A stretch of 64,000 nucleotides of DNA from Bog-473 sp035551835 (GTDB lineage Bacteria; Actinomycetota; Acidimicrobiia; Acidimicrobiales; RAAP-2): contig DASZMN010000126.1 in the NCBI GenBank assembly GCA_035551835.1, positions 1 to 64,000 of the forward strand, given 5' to 3'. This document shows positions 23,689 through 32,577 of this stretch, piece after piece (position 1 is the stretch's first letter; each line of letters opens with the position of its first letter). Position numbers and translations under genes: made by a program. The notes under the pieces were generated by a model. It did not search any database and had not been told where the DNA came from. It saw nothing but the letters and a program-made list of their open reading frames with translations.

Positions 23689-24853
23689 GCACGGCCGGCC
23701 CGGACGCCGGGACGTGGGCCGCCCAGTCCACGTGGATGAGGCGACGGCGGAGGAACCGTGGCTTGCCGACCACCGCGGCGCGGTCGCTGGTCCAGGGCGC
23801 AGTCGACGCGACCGTGAGTCCTGCGAGCGCCCGCAAGGCGGGTTCGTAGGTCGAGCGCACCCAGGCGAAGCGGCGCCACCCTTCCTCCCGGCGCTCGGGT
23901 GGGACGTCGATGATGGGCGCGAGCGCCGCCATGGCCTCGTCGTACTCGGCCCGCGAGACCGTGATCGGAGGGGCGGGTTCGGAGAAGTGCGCGGTGAGTT
24001 CGGCGAACCCCGTCGGCTCGGCGAGGGGGAGGCTGGCCGCCTGCGCCACGCGGACGAACCCCGGCATGCCGTAGACGAGGATCATCGTCGGCCCCTTCTC
24101 GATGTCCGCGAACGAATCGCCGGCCATCGTCTCCCTCGCCGAGAGCACCAGGGCCGAGGCATCGAGCAGCGCGCCGATCGACGCCACCCACGAGTGGTCC
24201 CGCTGGGTCTCGGGGAAGTAGCTGAGGATGGGGAACGCCGTGTGCGTCTGCTGCATGTCGAGGATCCAATCGGCCTGGTTGCGCCAGAACTCCGTGGTCT
24301 CCAGGCCGCCGATGCGCTGGAGGTTCTGGAGGATGTCCACCGCCCGGGGCGGCGCACCGGCGACGGGGCGGAGCCGCACCACGCCCTTCTCCCGGGCGTT
24401 GTACGCCGCGTAGATCGTGGGCAGATAGCTGATGAGCAGGGCGACGAGCCCCAGCCCGATCGTCGCCTCGATGAACGCCAGCCAGATGCGGGTCGTCGTG
24501 TCGGGTTCGGCGAACCCGAGCGTGGTCAACGAGGAGCCGCTGATCTCGAAGGCCCGCTGGACGGTCAGCGACCCGGTGCCCCAGAAAATGAAGCTGAAGG
24601 CGAGCACCATCAGGAGCATCCAGACGAGCGGGAGGCTGACCAGGGCCACCGGGGCGTACAGCGCGCGCAACCTGATCCAACGCGCCCGGGTCGGGGAGCG
24701 ATGGACGAGGAGGCGGTAGACGAGCGCGAACACCCCTTGGGAGAGGTGCGGCATGCCCTCTTGGGGCAGGACGACCGTCTTGAGCGCCGATCCGAGGATC
24801 GCCAGCACGACGACGGCGCCGAAGACGAACGAGAGGACCTGCAGGGCGACCAT
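23675..24853 (-). CDS. Channel-like membrane protein with Ion_trans_2-type pore region
   Basis: A 392-residue protein. N-terminal segments VALQVLSFVFGAVVVLAILG and LVSLPLVWMLLMVLAFSFIF are followed by a re-entrant-like stretch SGSSLTTLGFAEPD and a further helix (FIEATIGLGLVALLISYLPT). The stretch resembles the potassium-channel filter (T-x-G-Y-G) but reads T-L-G-F-A. The remaining 240 residues are cytoplasmic and helical, without a recognisable RCK or cyclic-nucleotide domain. I call it channel-like; conduction is unproven. It lies nine bases after the DUF1269 gene on the same strand. Confidence 0.6.
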   Translation of the reverse strand: MVALQVLSFVFGAVVVLAILGSALKTVVLPQEGMPHLSQGVFALVYRLLVHRSPTRARWIRLRALYAPVALVSLPLVWMLLMVLAFSFIFWGTGSLTVQRAFEISGSSLTTLGFAEPDTTTRIWLAFIEATIGLGLVALLISYLPTIYAAYNAREKGVVRLRPVAGAPPRAVDILQNLQRIGGLETTEFWRNQADWILDMQQTHTAFPILSYFPETQRDHSWVASIGALLDASALVLSARETMAGDSFADIEKGPTMILVYGMPGFVRVAQAASLPLAEPTGFAELTAHFSEPAPPITVSRAEYDEAMAALAPIIDVPPERREEGWRRFAWVRSTYEPALRALAGLTVASTAPWTSDRAAVVGKPRFLRRRLIHVDWAAHVPASGPAVPTGG

Positions 24854-24862
24854 TGGCTCGAT

Positions 24863-25381
24863 CTATGCCGGCGCGGCGATCTCTTTGCCGGCGGCCTGCA
24901 CGGCGTTGTCGATCTGATCCTTGTCGACCTCGAGCTCCTTGGCCACGTGTGTCCGCGCCTTGAGCCCGGCCCGCTCCAGCGCCTCACGCACGGTGTTCTG
25001 CCCGACGACGACGAGGGCCGCCTCGCCGGCGTCAATGGCGTCGCCGAACTCCTTGATGTCCGCGCGTGACATGCCCTTCCACAGATGGCCGCTCACGCCG
25101 CCGACCGCCGCTCCCACGAGCGCCGAGGCGATGATGGAGGGCGGGAACAAGATCCCGACGAGCGCGCCGGCGGCCGCGCCGCCCCACGCCCCGTGGCGCG
25201 TCGTCAGCTCGTCCTTGTTCACGTGGACCTTGCCTGCGTCGTCCTTGGTCACGATGGCCGCGTCATAGGTGCCGACGGCGCCCGCCGCACGGAGGTCTTT
25301 CACGACCCGGTAGTCAGCGCGCGCGTCGACCTCGCTGGCATACGTCCCGATGAAGATGAAGACGCCCTCGCTCTTCGCCAT
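24863..25381 (-). CDS. DUF1269 family protein
   Basis: A 172-residue protein of the DUF1269 type. It has an N-terminal alpha/beta part (VFIFIGTYASEVDARADYRV), a central Gly/Ala-rich hydrophobic segment (GGAAAGALVGILFPPSIIAS) that may insert in a membrane, and a C-terminal part ending AGKEIAAPA. Members occur in stress-related and membrane contexts; biochemical role unknown. ATG 25381 follows AGAAAGGA. It is followed nine bases later by the channel-like gene, and the two may act together. Confidence 0.78.
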   Translation of the reverse strand: MAKSEGVFIFIGTYASEVDARADYRVVKDLRAAGAVGTYDAAIVTKDDAGKVHVNKDELTTRHGAWGGAAAGALVGILFPPSIIASALVGAAVGGVSGHLWKGMSRADIKEFGDAIDAGEAALVVVGQNTVREALERAGLKARTHVAKELEVDKDQIDNAVQAAGKEIAAPA

Positions 25382-25526
25382 GAATCTGTTCCTTTCTGGT
25401 GGCCCCGCCGGCCGGCCGGACGTCTGGACCCGGGGGGCTGACCTCCCCTGCATTCGGGAGCGAGCGTAGAGCCGCGAGGCCGGCCAGGCCCGGACCCGGC
25501 TCGGCTGCCCGGCCACGGTGTCTGGC

Positions 25527-27236
25527 ATGATCGAGCGGGTGCCACTCCCTCCGGCCATAGAGATCGCGCGGCGCGCCACGCTGCGTCCGATCACCGACAT
25601 CGCCGCGCTGATGGGCCTCGGACCGGAGCTGCTCGAGCCCTACGGCTCCCACGTGGCCAAGGTGAGCCTCGACGCGGTCGAGGCGCTGGGTCGCCGGCCC
25701 ACAGCGCGCTACGTCGTGGTGACGGCGGTCACGCCGACCCCGCTCGGCGAGGGAAAGACGACGACCACCGTCGGTCTCGGCCAGGCGCTGGCGTGCATCG
25801 GGCGTCGGGCGACCATCGCGATCCGCCAGGCGTCCATGGGGCCCACGTTCGGGATCAAGGGCGGGGCGGCCGGCGGTGGCTACAGCCAGGTCGTCCCCTT
25901 CGAGAACCTCAACCTGCACCTGACCGGCGACCTGCATGCGGTGACCGCCGCCAACAACCTGCTGGCGGCCATGGTCGACAACCACCTCTACAGCGGCAAC
26001 GAGTTGGGGCTCGACCCCCACGGCATCACGTGGAAGCGCGTCCTCGACGTGAACGACCGCTCGTTGCGTCACATCGTCAGCGGCCTGGGCGGCCGCCAGG
26101 ACGGCACCCCGCGCGAGACGGGGTTCGACATCACCGCCGCCTCGGAGGCTATGGCCGTGCTCGCTCTGTCGCGAGACCTGCACGACATGCGCGCCCGCTT
26201 CGGGCGCATCGTCGTCGGGTACACCGTCGCCGGGGAGCCGATCACCGCCGAGCAGTTGAAGGCGGCCGGTGCCATGGCGGTCATCATGCGCGACGCCATC
26301 AAGCCGAACTTGCTGCAGACCCTGGAGAACACGCCCGTGCTCGTGCACGCCGGGCCCTTCGGGAACATCGCCCACGGCAACTCCTCGGTGGTGGCCGACC
26401 TGATCGGCATCCACTCGGGGGAGTATCTCGTCACAGAGGCCGGCTTCGGAGCCGACATGGGTGCCGAGCGGTTCTTCAACATCAAGTGCCGCACCTCGGG
26501 CCTGGTGCCCGATGCGGCGGTCGTCGTGACGACGGTCCGCGCGCTGAAGCTGCATTCGGGGCACCACAAGGTCATCGCCGGCCGCCCGCTCCCACCGGCC
26601 ATGCTCGAGGAGAATCCGGACGAGGTGCGACTCGGCGCGGCGAACCTGCTCGCCCACCTGGCCATCGTGCGCCGGCACGGCGTGACGCCGGTGGTGGCGA
26701 TCAACGCCTTCGCGGATGACTTCGCGTCCGAACACGAGGCCATCCGGGAGATCGCGGCATCGGCCGGAGCCCGCTCGGCCGTCTGCCACCACTTCGAGAA
26801 GGGCGGCAAGGGCGCCGTCGAGTTGGCCGAGGCCGTGGTCGATGCGGCCGAGGAGCCGAGCGAGTTCCAGCTGCTCTACGGGGACGGCGCCAGCCTGCGG
26901 GAGAAGATCGAAGCCGTCGCCACCGAGGTCTACGGCGCCGACGGCGTGGACTACCGGCCGCAGGCCGCACGCCAACTCGACACGTACGAGCGGGCCGGCT
27001 TCGGCTCGCTGCCGGTTTGCATCGCCAAGACGCACCTGTCCATCTCGTCGGACCCCAAGCTGCTCGGTGCCCCGAAGGGCTGGCGGCTGCCCGTACGCGA
27101 GGCCCGCGCCAATGTGGGCGCCGGCTTCGTGTACCTCGTCAGCGGCGACATGCGGACCATGCCCGGGCTCTCGAGCCACCCGGCCGCCGAGACCATCGAC
27201 ATCGACGAGAACGGCAACGTCGTCGGCCTTTACTGA
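25527..27236 (+). CDS. fhs: Formate--tetrahydrofolate ligase
   Basis: A 569-residue ATP-dependent synthetase making 10-formyl-THF from formate and THF. The P-loop-like PTPLGEGKTTTTVGL is intact, and other signature blocks are present (RQASMGPTFGIKGGAAGGGY; FDITAASEAMAVLAL; EAGFGADMGAE; FEKGGKGA). Length is normal. The frame allows a GTG nine bases upstream (25518); neither start has a convincing Shine-Dalgarno. It supplies one-carbon units for purines or recycles formate. The acyl-CoA dehydrogenase gene follows after 19 bp, probably cotranscribed. Confidence 0.94.
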   Translation: MIERVPLPPAIEIARRATLRPITDIAALMGLGPELLEPYGSHVAKVSLDAVEALGRRPTARYVVVTAVTPTPLGEGKTTTTVGLGQALACIGRRATIAIRQASMGPTFGIKGGAAGGGYSQVVPFENLNLHLTGDLHAVTAANNLLAAMVDNHLYSGNELGLDPHGITWKRVLDVNDRSLRHIVSGLGGRQDGTPRETGFDITAASEAMAVLALSRDLHDMRARFGRIVVGYTVAGEPITAEQLKAAGAMAVIMRDAIKPNLLQTLENTPVLVHAGPFGNIAHGNSSVVADLIGIHSGEYLVTEAGFGADMGAERFFNIKCRTSGLVPDAAVVVTTVRALKLHSGHHKVIAGRPLPPAMLEENPDEVRLGAANLLAHLAIVRRHGVTPVVAINAFADDFASEHEAIREIAASAGARSAVCHHFEKGGKGAVELAEAVVDAAEEPSEFQLLYGDGASLREKIEAVATEVYGADGVDYRPQAARQLDTYERAGFGSLPVCIAKTHLSISSDPKLLGAPKGWRLPVREARANVGAGFVYLVSGDMRTMPGLSSHPAAETIDIDENGNVVGLY

Positions 27237-27255
27237 GACCCAAGGAGGATCAGCC

Positions 27256-28491
27256 ATGGCGATCGACTTCACCCTCGCCCCCGAACACGAAGAGATCCGG
27301 TCCCGGGTGCGCACCTTCATCCAGGACACGGTGGTGCCCCGGATCAAGGGCTTCGACGACGAGTCGCGCGTCACCGAGCGCCACGAGTACCTGGTCACCA
27401 TCCTCGAATTGCGCGAGGAAGCCAAGCGCCAGGGTTTGTGGTTGCCCCACATGCCCGAGGAATGGGGTGGCATGGGCCTCGGCCACGTCGCCCTGGCCAT
27501 GGTGCAGGCCGAGTCGGGCAAGACGAGGCTCGGGCCCTGGATCCTCAATTGCATGGCACCCGACGAGGGGAACATGCACACCCTGCTGCACTGGGGCACC
27601 GAGGAGCAGAACCAGAAATACCTGCGCCGGCTCTGTGAAGGCACGGCCATGTCCTGCTTCGCCATGACCGAGCCGGAGGTGGCGGGCTCGGATCCGACGC
27701 TGATCCAGACCCGGGCCGAGAAGGACGGTGACGAGTGGATCATCAACGGGCACAAGTGGTTCATCTCCAACGCGCGCCGCGCCCAGTTCGCCATCCTGAT
27801 CGCCCGCACCGAGCCCGACGTGCCTGCCGGCTCCCGCGGGGCCAACACGGCGTTCCTGGTCGATCTACCGGCCGAGGGCTGGAATGACGTGCGCGAGGTG
27901 GAGACGATGCACGGCTCGACCGGGCACTCCGAGATCGTGATCGAGGACCTGCGCGTCCACGACTCGCAGATCCTGGGCGGACGTGGCAACGGCCACCGGC
28001 TCGGGCAGTACCGCCTGGGGCCGGCCCGGCTGGCCCACTGCATGCGCTGGATCGCGCAGGCCGAGACGGCGCTCGACATGATGGTCGACCGCGCGCTGCA
28101 CCGGTACTCGCACGGTTCCCTGCTCGCCGAGAAGCAGGGGGTGCAGTGGCTGATCGCGGACTCCGCCATGGAGCTCTACCAGTGCAAGCTCATGGTGCTC
28201 CATGCCGCGTACAAGGTCGACCGCGGCGACGACTTCCGCACGGAGGTCTCCATGGCCAAGCACTTCGTGGCCAACAGCCTGAACCGCATCATCGACCGCT
28301 CCATGCAGGTGCACGGCGCGCTGGGCTATTCGACCGACACCCCGCTGGCCAACATGCTCCAGCACGCCCGCTGGGCCCGCTTCGCCGACGGCGCCGACGA
28401 GATCCACCAGATGCGGATCGCCGAGAGGACCATCGCGGCTTACAAGGACACCGGCTCGACCAACGCCGCCACCGGCGGGCTGCCGCTCTGA
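27256..28491 (+). CDS. Acyl-CoA dehydrogenase family protein (ACAD10/11-like)
   Basis: A 411-residue FAD enzyme. The FAD and substrate segments CFAMTEPEVAGSDPT and WFISNARRAQFAILIAR are intact, and the C-terminal flavin-contact region reads HGALGYSTDTPL and RFADGADEIHQMRIAE. The latter, with Asp-Gly-x-Asp-Glu, is the pattern of ACAD10/11-like members acting on longer or hydroxylated acyl-CoAs. A textbook AAGGAGG stands eight bases before the ATG. It follows fhs closely; a functional link between the two is not obvious. Confidence 0.88.
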   Translation: MAIDFTLAPEHEEIRSRVRTFIQDTVVPRIKGFDDESRVTERHEYLVTILELREEAKRQGLWLPHMPEEWGGMGLGHVALAMVQAESGKTRLGPWILNCMAPDEGNMHTLLHWGTEEQNQKYLRRLCEGTAMSCFAMTEPEVAGSDPTLIQTRAEKDGDEWIINGHKWFISNARRAQFAILIARTEPDVPAGSRGANTAFLVDLPAEGWNDVREVETMHGSTGHSEIVIEDLRVHDSQILGGRGNGHRLGQYRLGPARLAHCMRWIAQAETALDMMVDRALHRYSHGSLLAEKQGVQWLIADSAMELYQCKLMVLHAAYKVDRGDDFRTEVSMAKHFVANSLNRIIDRSMQVHGALGYSTDTPLANMLQHARWARFADGADEIHQMRIAERTIAAYKDTGSTNAATGGLPL

Positions 28492-28503
28492 GGGGCGGGA
28501 CCG

Positions 28504-28827
28504 ATCGGCTGCCTCTTCACTCTCGTCTCCGCCTTCTCGGCGCGCCTCGCCCTGTTCTTGGTGTGGGTGTTCACCGACCGGCTGACCATCGCGTTCCGTT
28601 CGGGGTGGGAGGGCGTCATCGGGTTCGTCCTCCTGCCGTACGCGACGCTCTTCTACGCGCTGGTGTACGCACCTCACATGGGGGTCGACGCGTTCGGCTG
28701 GGTGATCGTCGCCCTGGGGATCGTGCTCGACCTGTCGTCCCACCTGTTCGGCTCGCGCGGGGCGCGACGCCGGAGGGCGCGGCGCAACCAGCGCGCGCCG
28801 GCGACCGAGGCCGGCTCCCGCCGCTAG
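28504..28827 (+). CDS. Small membrane protein; apparent ATC start
   Basis: About 107 residues with three hydrophobic segments (FTLVSAFSARLALFLVWVF, GVIGFVLLPYATLFYALVYA, AFGWVIVALGIVLDL) and an Arg-rich tail (RGARRRRARRNQR). The frame from 28504 begins GCLFTLVSAF, a typical beginning for small actinobacterial membrane proteins that open M(G/S)CLF, but the codon in the start position is ATC. The first ATG, GTG or TTG in frame is the TTG at 28558, which would delete the first membrane segment. Either ATC initiation, a mutated start or a sequence error is possible. Function unknown. Confidence 0.5.
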   Translation: MGCLFTLVSAFSARLALFLVWVFTDRLTIAFRSGWEGVIGFVLLPYATLFYALVYAPHMGVDAFGWVIVALGIVLDLSSHLFGSRGARRRRARRNQRAPATEAGSRR

Positions 28828-29822
28828 GAGAACTGCAGGCGCAGGTCCGGCTCGGGCCCGAACGACGGCGGGCTCGGGCCGATCGCCGCCAGCTTCTGCC
28901 ACCCGGCGACCCCGATCATGGCGGCGTTGTCGGTCGCCAGGGCCGGGGGCGGGATGAGGAGCCGGGAGCCGCATTCGTCCGCCAGCGCCTGGGCGCGCGC
29001 CCGCAGGATCGGGCTCGCCGCCACCCCGCCGACGATGGCCAGGGCCGGGTCGGCGAACTCCTCGAGCGCACGGCGCAGCTTGGCCATGAGCACGTCCATG
29101 CAGGCGGCCACGAAGGACGCCGCCACCTCCTCCACGCTGAACGAGGGGTCCGATCGCACGTAGTTGACGACGGCGGTCTTCAGCCCCGAAAAGGAAAAGG
29201 CGTAGCCGTCGGTGAGCATCGGGCGCGGGAAGCCGAGCTTGTCCTTGCCGTCGGCGGCCAGACGGTCCAGCACCGGCCCGCCCGGATAGCCGAGTCCGAG
29301 AAAGCGCGCCACCTTGTCGTAGGCCTCGCCGATGGAGTCGTCGACGGTCTCGCCGAGCAGCGTGTACCGACCCGGCTCCGTGGCCCGGGTCAGCATGCAG
29401 TGGCCCCCCGAGACGAGCAGCGCGGTCTGGGGGAACGGCACCGCCGGGTCGGCCAGGTACACGCTGGCCAGGTGCCCCTCCAGGTGGTTGACCCCCACCA
29501 CCGGCACGCCCCAGCCCAGACCGAGCGCCTTGGCCGTCGCGATGCCGACCAGCAGCGCGCCGACCAGACCCGGTCCCTCCGTCACGGCGACCGCCTCGAG
29601 GTCGGGGCCCGCCACCCCGGCCTGCTCCAGCGCGCGCGCCACGATCGGCGTAATGGTCTCGATGTGGGCGCGGCTGGCCAGTTCCGGCACGACGCCGCCG
29701 AAGCTGGCGTGCAGGTCCACCTGGCTCGCCACAACCGACGAGCGCACCGCGTACTCGTCGTCGATCACGGCGGCGGCCGTCTCGTCACACGACGATTCGA
29801 TGGCCAGCAGCAGGCGGCTCAC
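28824..29822 (-). CDS. tsaD: tRNA N6-adenosine threonylcarbamoyltransferase TsaD
   Basis: A 332-residue Kae1/TsaD enzyme that attaches threonylcarbamoyl to A37 of ANN-decoding tRNAs. The N-terminal ASKHA motif IESSCDETAAAVID, the metal-binding VNHLEGHLASVYL (HxxxH), the GGH segment (LLVSGGHCML) and the C-terminal phosphate-binding region with the metal Asp (TDNAAMIGVAG) are all intact. Its GTG/ATG region overlaps the tsaC stop by four bases. TsaB and TsaE, needed in bacteria, are not in this window. Confidence 0.93.
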   Translation of the reverse strand: MSRLLLAIESSCDETAAAVIDDEYAVRSSVVASQVDLHASFGGVVPELASRAHIETITPIVARALEQAGVAGPDLEAVAVTEGPGLVGALLVGIATAKALGLGWGVPVVGVNHLEGHLASVYLADPAVPFPQTALLVSGGHCMLTRATEPGRYTLLGETVDDSIGEAYDKVARFLGLGYPGGPVLDRLAADGKDKLGFPRPMLTDGYAFSFSGLKTAVVNYVRSDPSFSVEEVAASFVAACMDVLMAKLRRALEEFADPALAIVGGVAASPILRARAQALADECGSRLLIPPPALATDNAAMIGVAGWQKLAAIGPSPPSFGPEPDLRLQFS

Positions 29823-30469
29823 GACGGCACCGCCAGCGCGCGCGCCACCTCGTCGCCCGTGATCACGCCCACGCGCTCGACCGCGGCGACCGGCCCCCGC
29901 ACGTTGACCAGCGTCGAGGGGGTCTCGGTCAGCAGGCCGCCGTCGACGATCAGGTCGACGGACCGGCCGAGGCCCGCCGCCACGTCACCGGCCGCCCGCG
30001 GCGTCGGAGCGCCGTGCGCGTTGGCGCTCGTGACCAGGAGCGGCCCCGTCTGCCGCAGGAGGCCGCGCAGGAAGTCGTGATCGGGGATGCGCACGGCGAC
30101 CTCGTCGCGGTCCGCCAGCCATCCCGGTCGGTCGGCGCCGGCGACGAACCCGAAGGCCAGTGTCAGCGGCCCCGGCCACCACCGACCCGCCAGCGCGCGC
30201 GCCGGGGCCGTCATCTCGACGCCCAGCGCACGGACCTGGTCCACCGACGCGGCGAGGACGGGGAGGTGCATCCCGTCGGGTCGGCCCTTGCTGCGGTAGA
30301 CGGCCTGCACCGCGTCGCGGTCGTCCGGACGCGCCGCCAGCCCGTACACGGTGTCGGTCGGCACCACGACGACGCCGCCCCGGCGCAACGTCTCGGCGGC
30401 CGCGTGCGCACCGTCGTCGTCGGCCGGCACGAGGACGGCCCGTCCGCCGCGGGACGCGGCCGATGCCAC
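29819..30469 (-). CDS. tsaC: L-threonylcarbamoyladenylate synthase (Sua5/YrdC/TsaC family)
   Basis: A 216-residue enzyme making threonylcarbamoyl-AMP from threonine, bicarbonate and ATP, the substrate of TsaD. The family motif GGVVVVPTDTVYGLAA, then YRSKGRPDGMHLPVLA and WWPGPLTLAF, and the SAN motif (LLVTSANAHG) are present. It is a short-form protein without the extra Sua5 domain. It stands directly before tsaD with a four-base overlap, so both steps of the same tRNA modification are cotranslated. The VOC gene ends seven bases upstream. Confidence 0.9.
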   Translation of the reverse strand: MASAASRGGRAVLVPADDDGAHAAAETLRRGGVVVVPTDTVYGLAARPDDRDAVQAVYRSKGRPDGMHLPVLAASVDQVRALGVEMTAPARALAGRWWPGPLTLAFGFVAGADRPGWLADRDEVAVRIPDHDFLRGLLRQTGPLLVTSANAHGAPTPRAAGDVAAGLGRSVDLIVDGGLLTETPSTLVNVRGPVAAVERVGVITGDEVARALAVPS

Positions 30470-30476
30470 CGGCCCC

Positions 30477-30935
30477 TCAGAGGTGCAGCGGGCGGACGGC
30501 GGCGCCGATGAGCTCGGGGTGCGACTTCCAATCGACGCCGGGCACGTCGACGTACAGCTCGAGCTCGTTGCCGTCGGGGTCGAGGATGTAGACGCTGTGG
30601 GTGACCGTGTGGTCCGACATGCCGACGACGGTGGCGCCGGCGGCCCGGACCTTTTCCAGCGCGGCGCGCAGGTCGTCGTCCGTCTCGCCGACGTTGAGGC
30701 CGAAGTGGTACAGCCCGATGCGGTTCCCCGGCGGGACCGGCGAGGCCTCGGCGCCGACCTCGATGAGCAGCAGCTCGTGATGGGTCCGCCCCGACGAGAA
30801 GGCCGCCGCCCCCACCGGGTCCTGACCCGGCTCGGGCAGGATCTGCCGCCACCCGAGGACGTCGCGGTAGAACGCGGCCGAGCGCCCCACGTCCCGCACG
30901 TAGAGGACGAGGTGTCCCAGCTCGCGAACGGTCAT
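30477..30935 (-). CDS. VOC family protein, extradiol-dioxygenase/glyoxalase-like
   Basis: A 152-residue VOC protein. The opening LGHLVLYVRDVGRSAAFYRD contains the first metal-ligand His, LYHFGLNV the second, and VYILDPDGNELELYVD the closing Glu, so a metal site is likely. These spacings are those of catechol-dioxygenase-like or lactoylglutathione-lyase-like members; the substrate is unknown. ATG 30935 overlaps the WS/DGAT stop (ATGA). TACTGT six bases before the ATG may give an additional leaderless message from inside the acyltransferase gene. Confidence 0.83.
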   Translation of the reverse strand: MTVRELGHLVLYVRDVGRSAAFYRDVLGWRQILPEPGQDPVGAAAFSSGRTHHELLLIEVGAEASPVPPGNRIGLYHFGLNVGETDDDLRAALEKVRAAGATVVGMSDHTVTHSVYILDPDGNELELYVDVPGVDWKSHPELIGAAVRPLHL

Positions 30936-32455
30936 GCGCTCACAGTACCGGTCGCCCCGCTGTCGACCGACGCCGCCGAGCGCACCCAGTTGGCCGTCGG
31001 CGGCATGCCCGGACCCAGGTGGATCGGCACGTCGAAGGGCTCGGACTTCAGGCCGGCCGCCTCCATCAGCTCGGTCAGGGCGTGGGGGATCGCCGCCGCA
31101 ATGTCCCACAGGCGCGGCACGGCGCGAGCGTCCGACGCCAACCCCCAGTAGAGGACGCCCATGTAGCTCATGATCGTGATGTTCAGGCCCATGCCGTCCA
31201 TGACGGGCCCGAGGGGGAACATGCCGAGCATCTGGCTCCCGCCGAGATAGAGCGGGAAGTCCGGCCCGGGCACGTTGGACACCACGAGGTTGGCCACCGG
31301 ACGATGGCGATCGGCCAGGCGCATCCCGGTATAGAGGCGCGCCGCCGCGGCGAACACGTTGGGGGTGGCGTGCTCGGCCCAGTTCTGCAGCATGGAGGCG
31401 CCCAAGGCCTTGTGCTCCTCCTTGGCGCCCTTGGTTCCCTCGTGGATCACCTGCAGCCGCTCGAGCGGGTCCTCCAGGTGCGTGGGGAGCTGCACGAACA
31501 TGGACGAGACCTTGTTGGAGCCCTTCAACTCGGCCACGTCGGGTGTGACCGAGACCGGGACCACCGACACGAGCGGGATCTCGGGCAGCTCGTCGCCGGC
31601 CTGCAGGTAGGTGCGCAAGGCGCCCGTCACCATGGCGAGGACCACGTCGTTCACGGTCGTGTGCACCTCGTTCTTCAACTTCTTGGCGTCGGCCAGGCTG
31701 GCGGCGGCGAAAGCCACCCTGCGCCGCGCGTGCACGGCCGCGTTGATGGAGGTGCGCGGCGCCGTCAAGGGGAGCGCACCCTTTTGCGGCGGCGGCAATG
31801 CCCGCCGGACGCGGCGGATGCCGAGGAGGCTGCGCGTCGTGCGCAGCATCATGCGGCCCATGTCGTAGGGCGCCACCAGGTTGGCCACCATGGCCTGGGA
31901 CATGAGCTCGATGCTCGAAGGGATCCGCGAGTCGAGCTGGCGTGCCGTGATCGGCGAGGCGTCCGCCGGATCCGGCTCGAGATCGAAGAGCACGCCGAGC
32001 AGCTCGGCGCCGGAGACGCCGTCGATCGTGCTGTGGTGCATCTTGGTGACCAACGCGATCTTGCCCTCTTCGACGCCTTCGACGATCCACATCTCCCACA
32101 GCGGCCGGTCCCGGTGGAGCTGGCGGCTGATTACGTCCGCTGCGAAGTCGCCCAGCTCGCGCAGGCCCCCGGGCGCGGGCAGCGCGGCCCGGCGGAGGTG
32201 GTTGTCGATGTCGAACTCGGGGTCGTCCACCCAGACCGGGTGGCCGAGCCGCAGCGGCACCTCCACCAGGCGGCGCTGGAACACGGGGGCCAGCGGGATG
32301 CGGTCGCTGATGAGCTGGCGCACGCGCCGGAACGAATAGCCGCCGGGCACCGTGGAGGGGTCGAACACGGCCGTCATCGCCACATGCATGTGGAGCGTGG
32401 GGGTCTCCATGTAGAGGAAGCTGGCATCCAGCCCACTCAGCCGTTCGGGTGTCAT
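30932..32455 (-). CDS. WS/DGAT family wax ester synthase/diacylglycerol acyltransferase
   Basis: A 507-residue acyltransferase. The catalytic HHxxxDG motif is intact as MHHSTIDGVSGAELL (about residue 135). The opening RLSGLDASFLYMETPTLHMH and the NVPGPDFPLYLGG segment in the C-terminal half are family hallmarks. It makes triacylglycerol or wax ester from acyl-CoA, giving storage lipid. ATG 32455 is preceded by GAGGAG; a start ten codons earlier is less likely. It is divergent from the membrane-anchored hydrolase and heads the VOC-tsaC-tsaD run. Confidence 0.9.
   Translation of the reverse strand: MTPERLSGLDASFLYMETPTLHMHVAMTAVFDPSTVPGGYSFRRVRQLISDRIPLAPVFQRRLVEVPLRLGHPVWVDDPEFDIDNHLRRAALPAPGGLRELGDFAADVISRQLHRDRPLWEMWIVEGVEEGKIALVTKMHHSTIDGVSGAELLGVLFDLEPDPADASPITARQLDSRIPSSIELMSQAMVANLVAPYDMGRMMLRTTRSLLGIRRVRRALPPPQKGALPLTAPRTSINAAVHARRRVAFAAASLADAKKLKNEVHTTVNDVVLAMVTGALRTYLQAGDELPEIPLVSVVPVSVTPDVAELKGSNKVSSMFVQLPTHLEDPLERLQVIHEGTKGAKEEHKALGASMLQNWAEHATPNVFAAAARLYTGMRLADRHRPVANLVVSNVPGPDFPLYLGGSQMLGMFPLGPVMDGMGLNITIMSYMGVLYWGLASDARAVPRLWDIAAAIPHALTELMEAAGLKSEPFDVPIHLGPGMPPTANWVRSAASVDSGATGTVSA
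30942..30947 (-). promoter_or_regulatory. Leaderless -10 box TACTGT for the VOC gene
   Basis: On the minus strand TACTGT is followed by six bases and the ATG at 30935. It lies inside the last codons of the WS/DGAT gene, so it would be an internal promoter for VOC-tsaC-tsaD. Confidence 0.42.
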
Positions 32456-32577
32456 CGCGCTCCTCGGTCCCTGCCCCTCGTCCATAACCTGGCACCAAGT
32501 CGGGGGCGGAGCAACCCCGAAACGGCCCCGACCAGGGCGGACCGGCGCGACGGGACGGTTCGGGCGATGATGGGGGG

